This document shows positions 1 to 4,676 of a stretch of DNA of 8,335 bases, one piece after another. Position 1 is the stretch's first letter; every line of letters starts with the position of its first letter. Made by a program: the position numbers and the translations under genes. Origin of the DNA: Methanolobus sp. UBA474 (GTDB taxonomy: Archaea; Halobacteriota; Methanosarcinia; Methanosarcinales; Methanosarcinaceae); the NCBI GenBank assembly GCA_002501695.1, contig DANZ01000089.1, positions 21,855 to 30,189 on the forward strand. Direction: 5' to 3'. Below the pieces are notes generated by a model, which was given only the letters and a program-made list of their open reading frames with translations, was not told the DNA's origin and made no database searches.

Positions 1-240
1 CTGGAAAGGGTTGTAGGTGTCACTGATGAAGAGAAAATAGGGCCTATCAAGACCAGTGAGCCACTTATGCTCAATGTGGGCACTGCAACTACAGTAGGAG
101 TTGTGACAAGCGCAAGAAAGGACATCGCAGAGGTCAAGCTGAAAAGGCCTGTTTGTGCTGAGATCGGAGCGACGGTTGCCATCAGCAGGCGTATTGGTTC
201 CCGCTGGCGCCTCATTGGCGTAGGAGTTATCAAAGATTGA
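1..240 (+). CDS. eif2g: Translation initiation factor aIF2 gamma subunit, C-terminal part (5' end outside window)
   Basis: The frame is open from base 1 to the TGA at 238-240 and gives 79 residues, LERVVGVTDEEK at the start and RWRLIGVGVIKD at the end. The segments MLNVGTATTVGVV, LKRPVCAEIGATVAISRRIG and WRLIGVGVI are typical of the last beta-barrel domain of archaeal/eukaryotic eIF2-gamma. In the family, this GTPase brings Met-tRNAi to the small ribosomal subunit as part of the aIF2 alpha-beta-gamma complex. The GTP-binding domain (P-loop, NKxD) lies upstream of the window, so about four fifths of the protein is missing here by truncation, not by mutation. The stop overlaps the TTG start of the following PIN gene, which implies translational coupling. 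The identity is secure from the C-terminal motif and from the neighbouring gene order. Confidence 0.95.
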   Translation: MERVVGVTDEEKIGPIKTSEPLMLNVGTATTVGVVTSARKDIAEVKLKRPVCAEIGATVAISRRIGSRWRLIGVGVIKD

Positions 241-614
241 AGGTAATTATCGACACAAACGGCCTGATGATACCGGTCCAGTTCAGGGTTGATATATTCG
301 AGGAACTCAAAAGACTGGGATATGACAAGTACATTGTGCCGCTTGCTGTGATAAAAGAGCTTGAGAACCTTGGAAGGAACCTGCGTGGAAAAGACAGGAC
401 AGCTGCAAAGGTTGCACTTTCGCTTGCACAAAGGTGTGAGACCATAGAAGTATCAGGGCATGCAGATGACGTTATCATCGAACTTGCCACGGAACTTGGC
501 GCAGCAGTGCTGACAAATGACATAGGATTGAGAAAAAGGCTGGAAAGTGAGCAGATCCCAATTATATGCCTCCGCCAGAAGAACAGGCTTGGCAATATCA
601 CGGATGAGACATAG
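237..614 (+). CDS. PIN-domain nuclease-like protein (Fcf1/Utp24-like, translation operon)
   Basis: This 125-residue protein is a single PIN domain. It begins MKVIIDTNGLMIP, and the expected acidic metal-binding residues are visible: D6 in the first strand, E41 in VIKELENL, D78 in HADDVI and D95 in LTNDIGLR. PIN domains are Mg/Mn-dependent ribonucleases. The FQFRVDIF-like segment after strand 1 and the RGKDRTAAKVA helix resemble the archaeal group related to Fcf1/Utp24, which is linked to rRNA processing; that role is inferred here. It starts with TTG at 237, overlapping the aIF2-gamma stop by 4 bases, so it is probably coupled to it. There is no antitoxin-type gene next to it, and its place among translation genes argues against a VapC toxin. 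All catalytic acids are present, so it is probably active. Confidence 0.88.
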   Translation: MKVIIDTNGLMIPVQFRVDIFEELKRLGYDKYIVPLAVIKELENLGRNLRGKDRTAAKVALSLAQRCETIEVSGHADDVIIELATELGAAVLTNDIGLRKRLESEQIPIICLRQKNRLGNITDET

Positions 615-638
615 GATCAAATAAAGTAATTAATTACG

Positions 639-647
639 CATATATAG
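639..647 (+). promoter_or_regulatory. TATA-like element upstream of rpoE (candidate internal promoter)
   Basis: The only sizeable gap in the first operon (615-679) contains the AT-rich stretch CATATATAG in a TAATTACG context. It resembles an archaeal TATA box. With the usual 25 or so bases to the start site, transcription would begin near 665-670, just at the GGAG ribosome site (668-671) of rpoE, giving an almost leaderless message. It may supply extra transcription of rpoE and the ribosomal protein genes, or may be inert within a longer transcript. Confidence 0.4.
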
Positions 648-679
648 CAGAATCATACAGGATCATTGGAGTTAATCAC

Positions 680-1246
680 ATGTACAAAAAGATGAGACTC
701 GCGGACACTATTCGTGTGGCTCCTAACCTTTTGGGCGGAGACGTAAAGGCAAATGTGAAGAGTGCCTTAAGAGATAAGCTCGAAGGCAGAATAGACAAGG
801 CTATTGGCGCTATTGTCGCTATCACTGATATTAGCAGTGTCGGCGAAGGACACATCCTTGTTGGCGATGGGGCCGTCTACTATGATGCCATTTTTGATGC
901 GATAGTGTTCGTTCCTGTTATTCAGGAAGTCATTGAGGGAGAGGTAGTCGAAACCGTTGATTTTGGTGCGTTCATAAGCATTGGTGCAATGGACGGGCTT
1001 TTACATGTGAGCCAGATAACTGATGACTTCATGTCCTATGACGGTAAGAATGGCAGGCTTGTCAGCAAGACCGGCGGCAGATCCCTTGGTGAGGGCGACA
1101 AGGTAAGGGCGCGTATCGTCGCTGTCAGCATCAACGAAAGGGAGCCAAGGGAAAGTAAGATTGGCCTTACCATGAGACAGCATTCCCTCGGGAAGATCGA
1201 ATGGCTGGAAGAAGATAAAAAACCCAGTTCTGAGAAAGCACAATAA
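680..1246 (+). CDS. rpoE: DNA-directed RNA polymerase subunit Rpo7 (RpoE')
   Basis: The 188-residue product has the length and architecture of archaeal Rpo7, the homologue of eukaryotic Rpb7. The N-terminal tip-associated domain (about residues 1-80, starting MYKKMRLADTIRVAP) contacts the polymerase core. The S1/OB RNA-binding domain (about 85-165) shows VDFGAFISIG, GLLHVSQI and SKIGLTMRQ. With Rpo4 it forms the stalk that helps open-complex formation and binds emerging RNA. The ATG at 680 is chosen because GGAG (668-671) lies 8 bases upstream. It follows a 65-base gap after the PIN gene and is followed 15 bases later by spt4, a conserved archaeal arrangement that ties transcription to ribosomal protein genes. 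The C-terminal tail (EEDKKPSSEKAQ) is charged and probably disordered. Nothing looks damaged. Confidence 0.97.
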   Translation: MYKKMRLADTIRVAPNLLGGDVKANVKSALRDKLEGRIDKAIGAIVAITDISSVGEGHILVGDGAVYYDAIFDAIVFVPVIQEVIEGEVVETVDFGAFISIGAMDGLLHVSQITDDFMSYDGKNGRLVSKTGGRSLGEGDKVRARIVAVSINEREPRESKIGLTMRQHSLGKIEWLEEDKKPSSEKAQ

Positions 1247-1261
1247 TTTGGAGGAATGGAA

Positions 1262-1447
1262 ATGGGTGAACAGGTTTGCCGTGAATGCCATCGTATAATA
1301 TCAGGCCAGACATGCCCGATCTGCGGTTCCAGTAACCTCAGTTCGGACTGGAGTGGGATGGTTGTCATCATAGACCCGGAGCGGTCAGAAATTGCAAAGA
1401 AGATAGATGTCAAGGTAGCGGACAAGTATGCATTGAAGGTGCGCTGA
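1262..1447 (+). CDS. spt4: Transcription elongation factor Spt4 (RpoE'')
   Basis: This 61-residue protein has a zinc ribbon with four cysteines (C6, C9, C18, C21 in VCRECH and TCPICGSSN), followed by the WSGMVVIIDPERSEIAKK strand-helix typical of archaeal Spt4, formerly called RpoE''. In archaea Spt4 binds the NGN domain of Spt5 and this pair increases RNA polymerase processivity; Spt5 is not in the window. I choose the ATG at 1262, not the in-frame ATG at 1256. The GGAGG at 1250-1254 is 7 bases from 1262 but only 1 base from 1256, and the shorter product MGEQVCREC fits the family. The gene ends with TGA directly followed by the TTG of the next gene. Its length is normal for the family. Confidence 0.95.
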   Translation: MGEQVCRECHRIISGQTCPICGSSNLSSDWSGMVVIIDPERSEIAKKIDVKVADKYALKVR

Positions 1448-2044
1448 TTGGGTGCGCAGATAACTCTGCCTGAATCCGTCAGGCCCCTCTTTCGCAAACT
1501 TTTTGGCACTTTATATACGGGCACTGGCGATGACACCATCAGAAAACTATCCAAAGACCTGGATAGTCCCACAAAACTTATATCCGTGGGTGATGTTACT
1601 ACATTCCACTTGCTCAATTCAGATATCATACCGGACATCCTGATCGTGGATGACCGGACAAAACGCGGACCGGCTTCTGACCGGGTCGTGGTGGGCACAA
1701 AGCACAAAGGCTTCATAGAAATATCCGTTGACAATCCTGCCGGGGTGATAACCGGGGATCTGATAGACGCTGTAGGCGATGCGATAGCGTCGAGCTACCG
1801 CGTGAGGATATTTGTGCGCGGCGAAGAAGACCTTGCAGCGGTGCCCGCCATGCTGATGGCACCCGAGGGCTCAGCAGTGTTGTATGGACAACCTGACCAG
1901 GGTGTCGTACTTGTACAAATCACAGAATCTAAAAAAGAAGAAATCAGGGACCTGTTAACAAAGATCATCGAAGCACAGGGCCATACTGATGAAACAGAGA
2001 ACATTTGGAGGAAATTAGATGGATATAAAGATCACAAAGGATAA
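1448..2044 (+). CDS. GTP-dependent dephospho-CoA kinase (DUF359 family)
   Basis: The 198-residue protein belongs to the archaeal DUF359 family, whose characterised member from Thermococcus uses GTP to phosphorylate dephospho-CoA, the last step of coenzyme A synthesis. Family landmarks visible are LPESVRPLFRKLFG near the start, the GDVTT motif at residues 48-52, PDILIVDDRTKR at 62-73, NPAG at 96-99, GEEDL at 125-129 and YGQPDQGVV at 146-154. These acidic and glycine-rich motifs form the active site; no P-loop is present, as expected for this family, unlike bacterial CoaE. The start is a TTG immediately after the spt4 stop, with no strong ribosome site, so translation is probably coupled. The 3' end overlaps rps24e by 26 bases. 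It acts in the cytosol; its position between spt4 and S24e is a conserved euryarchaeal arrangement. The last 20 residues are charged and variable. Confidence 0.92.
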   Translation: MGAQITLPESVRPLFRKLFGTLYTGTGDDTIRKLSKDLDSPTKLISVGDVTTFHLLNSDIIPDILIVDDRTKRGPASDRVVVGTKHKGFIEISVDNPAGVITGDLIDAVGDAIASSYRVRIFVRGEEDLAAVPAMLMAPEGSAVLYGQPDQGVVLVQITESKKEEIRDLLTKIIEAQGHTDETENIWRKLDGYKDHKG

Positions 2045-2321
2045 CACCAACGCGCTCCTTAACAGGCGTGAAATGAACTTCAGCGTTAACTTTGAAGGGC
2101 CAACCCCTGCAAGGAGCCTTCTCAGAGCCAAGATAGCAGCTACTCTGAACGTACCTCTTGATCTTGTAGTAGTTCACAAGATGGATAACGAATTCGGTAA
2201 GCAGGCACTTGAAGCATATGTAAAGATCTATGAGAATGCAGAGCGCATGAAGCAGATCGAGAATGAATATGTGCTGAAGAGGAACACAGTTCCTGAACCG
2301 GAAGCAAAAGAAGAAGAATAA
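2019..2321 (+). CDS. rps24e: Small ribosomal subunit protein S24e (eS24)
   Basis: The 100-residue protein begins MDIKITKDNTNALLNRREM, the diagnostic eS24 N-terminus, and continues with the TPARSLLRAKIA helix and the VVVHKMDNEFGKQALEAYVKIYE segment that forms the conserved beta-alpha core. It is a structural protein of the archaeal and eukaryotic small subunit and has no bacterial counterpart. The ATG at 2019 has a strong GGAGG (2007-2011) 7 bases upstream, located inside the end of the kinase gene, which it overlaps by 26 bases in another frame. The C-terminal run NTVPEPEAKEEE is acidic and probably flexible. Length is normal. rps27ae follows after 14 bases. Confidence 0.97.
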   Translation: MDIKITKDNTNALLNRREMNFSVNFEGPTPARSLLRAKIAATLNVPLDLVVVHKMDNEFGKQALEAYVKIYENAERMKQIENEYVLKRNTVPEPEAKEEE

Positions 2322-2335
2322 CTGAAGGTGAAATA

Positions 2336-2485
2336 ATGGCTGCAAAAGATTACTACAAGGTCAGTGGCAATTCCATTGAAAGGGCAAACCAGTTCTGCCC
2401 CCGCTGCGGAGAAGGTGTATTCCTCGCTGAGCACAAGGACAGACGCTCCTGTGGAAAGTGCGGATACGCCGAGTTCAAGAAATAA
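2336..2485 (+). CDS. rps27ae: Small ribosomal subunit protein S27ae (eS31), zinc-ribbon
   Basis: This short gene encodes 49 residues, MAAKDYYKVSGN at the start and CGKCGYAEFKK at the end. A four-cysteine zinc ribbon is visible (C21 and C24 in FCPRCG, C39 and C42 in SCGKCG), with the KDRRSCGKCGYAEF ending characteristic of archaeal S27ae. In eukaryotes the same protein is made as a ubiquitin fusion; in archaea it is stand-alone, as here. GGTG at 2327-2330 gives a moderate ribosome site 5 bases before the ATG. It is the last gene of the housekeeping block and is followed within 20 bases by a strong terminator hairpin. In many euryarchaea a Kae1/Bud32-type gene comes next; none is seen here. Confidence 0.97.
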   Translation: MAAKDYYKVSGNSIERANQFCPRCGEGVFLAEHKDRRSCGKCGYAEFKK

Positions 2486-2502
2486 TAAATTATAACTTTA
2501 TT

Positions 2503-2550
2503 ATATTACAACCGCGAGGTTGTAATATTTCCTTCTGCTTTTTCATTTTT
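2503..2550 (+). terminator. Hairpin plus T-runs terminating the ribosomal operon
   Basis: Bases 2503-2513 and 2518-2528 form a perfect 11-bp stem (ATATTACAACC / GGTTGTAATAT) closed by a GCGA tetraloop of the stable GNRA class. Three Ts follow directly and further T-runs lie at about 2539-2550. It begins 17 bases after the rps27ae stop. Archaeal termination mainly depends on the T-rich tract, and the hairpin may mainly stabilise the 3' end. Confidence 0.8.
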
Positions 2551-2760
2551 GATCACTCTTCTAGGTGAACTTCGATCTTTCACTTATTAAGCTTCCATTG
2601 TTTTTCGAGATCCTGTTTTAACTGGCATCCTGCCAGCAGTTTACACAACTGCTGGTTCTCATCATAATTATTGTAAGTATCCTAACTGAGATCAACGTAG
2701 ACTCGGAAGCTTCAAATACATGATGTGTGTTACCTAAAATGCAAACACTTGAAAGAGTAT
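2551..2760. other. Intergenic stretch without a recognisable gene
   Basis: I find no open reading frame with a credible start, ribosome site and length, no tRNA-like cloverleaf and no clear C/D-box arrangement. The sequence is AT-rich. The only structure I can support is the double hairpin at 2622-2655 and, near its 3' end, the first of three ACTTGAA repeats. It could be a degenerate leader, an RNA gene of unknown type, or simple spacer. Confidence 0.5.
2622..2655 (+). repeat. Two overlapping, mutually exclusive hairpins
   Basis: Hairpin A pairs CTGGCA (2622-2627) with TGCCAG (2631-2636) around a 3-base loop. Hairpin B pairs CCAGCAGTT (2633-2641) with AACTGCTGG (2647-2655), a perfect 9-bp stem with a TACAC loop. 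Bases 2633-2636 belong to both, so only one can form at a time. Hairpin B is the stronger. It is either a second terminator-like element (weakly T-rich afterwards) or part of an RNA of unknown function. Confidence 0.5.
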
Positions 2761-2766
2761 ACATAA

Positions 2767-2780
2767 TTAACATGTGTTAA
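2767..2780. promoter_or_regulatory. Inverted repeat TTAAC-N4-GTTAA, candidate operator
   Basis: TTAAC (2767-2771) and GTTAA (2776-2780) are exact inverted half-sites separated by four bases. The element lies about 20 bases upstream of the predicted TATA box of the DUF2162 operon, where a transcription factor could assist or block TBP/TFB. A second looser inverted pair, ATGTGT (2772-2777) and ACACAT (2790-2795), overlaps it. Short AT-rich palindromes also occur by chance. Confidence 0.35.
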
Positions 2781-2800
2781 CTTGAATATACACATTGATA

Positions 2801-2809
2801 TTATAAGAT
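2801..2809 (+). promoter_or_regulatory. TATA-like promoter of the DUF2162-ExbB-DUF2149 genes
   Basis: TTATAAGAT lies 60-68 bases before the DUF2162 start. With archaeal spacing, transcription would start near 2828-2833 and give a leader of roughly 35-40 bases. Its position after a clear terminator and before a new operon supports a promoter here, although the surrounding AT-richness makes the exact box uncertain. Confidence 0.5.
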
Positions 2810-2868
2810 ATACTTGAAAACATAAGAGAAATAATGAGTTATTGTCACTATAATGGTTGGTGGATTAA

Positions 2869-3543
2869 ATGGATACTATTTATGCAGCAGTCGCAGGCAT
2901 CCTTATCGCTATATTCATCTTCGGGCTTAAGACCGGCGTAGGATGTGGGTTCTCAAGTATAAGGAAAAGGGATGTACTTATCCTGGCCACAGGATACTTC
3001 GTCATATCCGTGATACTTGGCAGCCTTGTGGGGTTGGTGGACGAGTCCTATCTGGAAGGAATGGCGGGGCTTGGAATGACCTTGCACGTCCTTATCGCAC
3101 TCATCCTTATCGCCGTCGGGATATACACGCAGAAAAAGTGGATTTGCGGGCATGATGTTTCAAAAAGGACCTTCCTTGTCATCTCCGTGCCATGCCCTGT
3201 TTGCCTGACAGCGCTTTTCGTGTCCTGCATGCTCCTGGCGTCAAGCCTTGGGATCAGCGGGTGGAAGGTCGGTGTCATCGTCGGAACAGTCTTCTTTTTG
3301 TCCGTGATATCGTCCACGTGGGTCTTCCGAAGGATGAAAAAGACTCCGGAGGATCTTGGAACAGCTATGATGTTCCTCGGGATATTCTACCTGATGGGAG
3401 CCATGATAGTGCCCGCCTATATCTCAGCAAAACAGATGAATGTCTCGTCAATAGAAAGCGGGGGTCTGGATATTATCCCGTTAATAGTTTTCTCATTATT
3501 CATTCTTGGCGGATTCGTGTTCAATCATATGAGAGGTCAGTAA
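2869..3543 (+). CDS. DUF2162 polytopic membrane protein (HmuV-like), putative transporter or redox partner
   Basis: The 224-residue protein is strongly hydrophobic with about seven predicted membrane spans (near residues 5-24, 36-56, 68-88, 102-126, 133-153, 165-186, 202-221). Conserved-looking motifs are GLKTGVGCGF (19-28), CGHD (93-96) and VPCPVC (107-112), with a further Cys at 120. I recognise it as the DUF2162 family, annotated as predicted transporters and found beside ExbB-like, DUF2149 and CobN-like genes, the equivalent of hmuV in Bacteroidetes. The CxxC in a membrane span recalls CcdA/DsbD-type proteins, so metal binding, thiol redox or transport are all possible; no function is proven from sequence. 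The ATG at 2869 has GGTGGA 4 bases upstream. The next gene starts 2 bases after its stop, so they form one operon. Confidence 0.82.
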   Translation: MDTIYAAVAGILIAIFIFGLKTGVGCGFSSIRKRDVLILATGYFVISVILGSLVGLVDESYLEGMAGLGMTLHVLIALILIAVGIYTQKKWICGHDVSKRTFLVISVPCPVCLTALFVSCMLLASSLGISGWKVGVIVGTVFFLSVISSTWVFRRMKKTPEDLGTAMMFLGIFYLMGAMIVPAYISAKQMNVSSIESGGLDIIPLIVFSLFILGGFVFNHMRGQ

Positions 3544-3545
3544 AA

Positions 3546-4169
3546 ATGGATATAAATTCTTCATTGAGCGGTATTTTGTATACGTTCTCAGCTTCACTGC
3601 TGTACCCGGTAATGATCATACTGCTGTTGATGGTAGTTCACGCTCTTATCCTGATAGGTGAATTCCTTTCAGAATATGCAAGAAGGCACCGTGATGTAAA
3701 AAACCTTGAAAGCTGCTGCTCTGAAGTAAAAGAACATATCGAGAAGGCAGCCTTTGGAAAAGCTGCGCTTTCCCTGCGGAACATCAAGCAGAACTTCATG
3801 GTAACCGGTTTCGCAAAAGCTGCTGCAGAGCATCTTGAAAAGGGCACTGTAGCCACAACTGAATGGATCTCCCAGGAATATGAGATAATGATGGCAAAGA
3901 GACTTGAGCAGACAAGGATCGTCGCTACTATCGCCCCGATGCTAGGCCTGATGGGAACACTGATACCACTGGGACCGGCCCTTATAGGACTTTCACAGGG
4001 AAATATCGAACAACTTGCAAGCAACCTCATGATAGCATTCGCAACAACGGTCGTAGGATTGTTTGCAGGCACCATCGCCTATGTGCTCACCCAGGTCAGG
4101 AAGAGGTGGTACTGGCAGGACATGGCAGATATTGACTACATCCTGGATACACTGGAGATGCAGGGATGA
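3546..4169 (+). CDS. MotA/TolQ/ExbB-family proton channel protein (HmuT-like)
   Basis: The 207-residue protein has the ExbB/TolQ layout: a first span at about 18-40, a long charged cytoplasmic stretch (about 42-122), then two spans. The family motif is IAPMLGLMGTLIPLGPALIGL (129-149), and the last span is LMIAFATTVVGLFAGTIAYVL (161-181) followed by a basic RKRWYW anchor. Such proteins form pentameric channels around a dimer of ExbD-type subunits and convert ion flow into mechanical work. The Glu that precedes the last span in ExbB appears replaced (N160 region), while the adjacent Thr pair 167-168 is kept. I start it at ATG 3546, with GAGGT (3533-3537) 8 bases upstream; the open frame runs further upstream but only through the DUF2162 gene. 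It overlaps the next gene by ATGA. Confidence 0.9.
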   Translation: MDINSSLSGILYTFSASLLYPVMIILLLMVVHALILIGEFLSEYARRHRDVKNLESCCSEVKEHIEKAAFGKAALSLRNIKQNFMVTGFAKAAAEHLEKGTVATTEWISQEYEIMMAKRLEQTRIVATIAPMLGLMGTLIPLGPALIGLSQGNIEQLASNLMIAFATTVVGLFAGTIAYVLTQVRKRWYWQDMADIDYILDTLEMQG

Positions 4170-4525
4170 AAAGGCAAAGATACAGACGAACAGGGCTCAT
4201 CACCAACGAGGATGAGCAGAACCCGCTTACAGGGGTCGCCAATCTCTTTGACATCGCCATGGTCTTCTCAGTGGCACTCCTGGTAGCACTGGTCATGTCC
4301 TACAACATCCCGGAAATGTTAACTGACGAGGACATAACCATCGTGAAGAACCCCGGACAGAAAGACATGCAGATCATATTGAAAGAGCAGGGCAAGCCTA
4401 TTGAGATAATGAATATGACAGACCAGATAGGAGGAGGGACTGGCGAGGCTCTTGGCACGGCTTACAAGCTTGCTGACGGAAGGATCGTTTACGTACCCGA
4501 GGAGGAAAATACGACTTCTAAATAA
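4166..4525 (+). CDS. DUF2149 protein, ExbD/TolR-like partner (HmuU-like)
   Basis: This 119-residue protein has a basic cytoplasmic N-terminus (MKRQRYRR), one membrane span at about 29-47 (DIAMVFSVALLVALVMSY) and a soluble extracytoplasmic C-terminal part ending GTAYKLADGRIVYVPEE. The layout equals ExbD/TolR. D29 at the start of the span sits where ExbD has its proton-relaying Asp, which I take as support for an ion-driven role. I recognise it as DUF2149, which is found next to DUF2162, ExbB-like and CobN-like genes. The ATG overlaps the ExbB-like stop (ATGA), and GGAG at 4154-4157 is 8 bases upstream, so equimolar coupled synthesis is likely. It may rotate or pull within the channel and contact the surface chelatase. 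The gene ends directly before a T-tract. Confidence 0.84.
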   Translation: MKRQRYRRTGLITNEDEQNPLTGVANLFDIAMVFSVALLVALVMSYNIPEMLTDEDITIVKNPGQKDMQIILKEQGKPIEIMNMTDQIGGGTGEALGTAYKLADGRIVYVPEEENTTSK

Positions 4526-4547
4526 TTTTTTTGCTTGTGGGAGCAAG
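4526..4547 (+). terminator. T7 tract and small hairpin after the DUF2149 gene
   Basis: Seven Ts (4526-4532) follow the TAA stop without a gap. TTGCT (4531-4535) pairs with AGCAA (4542-4546) around a 6-base loop. T-tracts of this length can end archaeal transcription, so part of the messages may stop here and the chelatase gene would depend on its own promoter. The hairpin itself is weak and lies after, not before, the T-tract. Confidence 0.5.
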
Positions 4548-4572
4548 TTCTCTTGCCTTAAGTCAAATTAGA

Positions 4573-4580
4573 TTTATAAA
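4573..4580 (+). promoter_or_regulatory. TATA-box-like promoter of the CobN-like gene
   Basis: TTTATAAA is a near-consensus archaeal TATA box, preceded by the purine-rich AAATTAGA that could serve as the B-recognition element. The predicted start is near 4600-4605, leaving a leader of about 72-77 bases that contains the 10-bp stem. Combined with the T-tract upstream, it suggests the chelatase is transcribed separately from the membrane module. Confidence 0.6.
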
Positions 4581-4615
4581 ACGACCTGTAACACGTGAAA
4601 AGGATTAAAGGGAGA

Positions 4616-4654
4616 GCATTTCGGTACCGCCTGCAAGCAAAGTGACCGAAATGC
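4616..4654 (+). promoter_or_regulatory. Structured mRNA leader: 10-bp stem with 19-base loop upstream of CobN-like gene
   Basis: GCATTTCGGT (4616-4625) and ACCGAAATGC (4645-4654) form a perfect 10-bp stem. The 19-base loop includes GCCTGCAAGCAAAG. The GGAGG ribosome site (4667-4671) lies 12 bases after the stem. In an alternative fold CCGA (4646-4649) could pair with TCGG (4665-4668), touching the ribosome site, but only over four bases. It does not match the cobalamin riboswitch core or another riboswitch class I know. A cis-regulatory RNA or an inverted operator in DNA are both possible. Confidence 0.5.
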
Positions 4655-4676
4655 CCGCACGCTATCGGAGGATAAC

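Larger units (their letters stand above)
2747..2818 (+). repeat. Three ACTTGAA direct repeats at 32-33 bp spacing
   Basis: ACTTGAA occurs at 2747-2753, 2780-2786 and 2812-2818. The starts are 33 and 32 bases apart, close to three helical turns, so all three would face the same side of the DNA. They bracket the predicted TATA box of the DUF2162 gene. This is a candidate binding array for a regulator of the metal/tetrapyrrole operon; no regulator gene is in the window. Confidence 0.4.

Noticed and set aside
1256..1261. Alternative ATG start for spt4 two codons upstream
   Set aside because: It would leave 1 base between GGAGG and the start; ATG 1262 has the normal 7-base spacing.
2739..2780. 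Short ORF (MQTLERVYIINMC) before the DUF2162 promoter
   Set aside because: Thirteen codons, no ribosome site, and upstream of the predicted promoter.
2747..2818. CRISPR array
   Set aside because: Repeats are only 7 bases, three copies, with AT-rich promoter sequence between them; no cas genes are nearby.
3192..3545. Upstream extension of the ExbB-like frame
   Set aside because: It overlaps the DUF2162 gene in another frame and gives a non-membrane, non-family sequence. The ATG at 3546 has a good ribosome site.
4600..4676. Cobalamin riboswitch in the chelatase leader
   Set aside because: I do not find the conserved B12-box or the other core segments, and the region is too short for this class.
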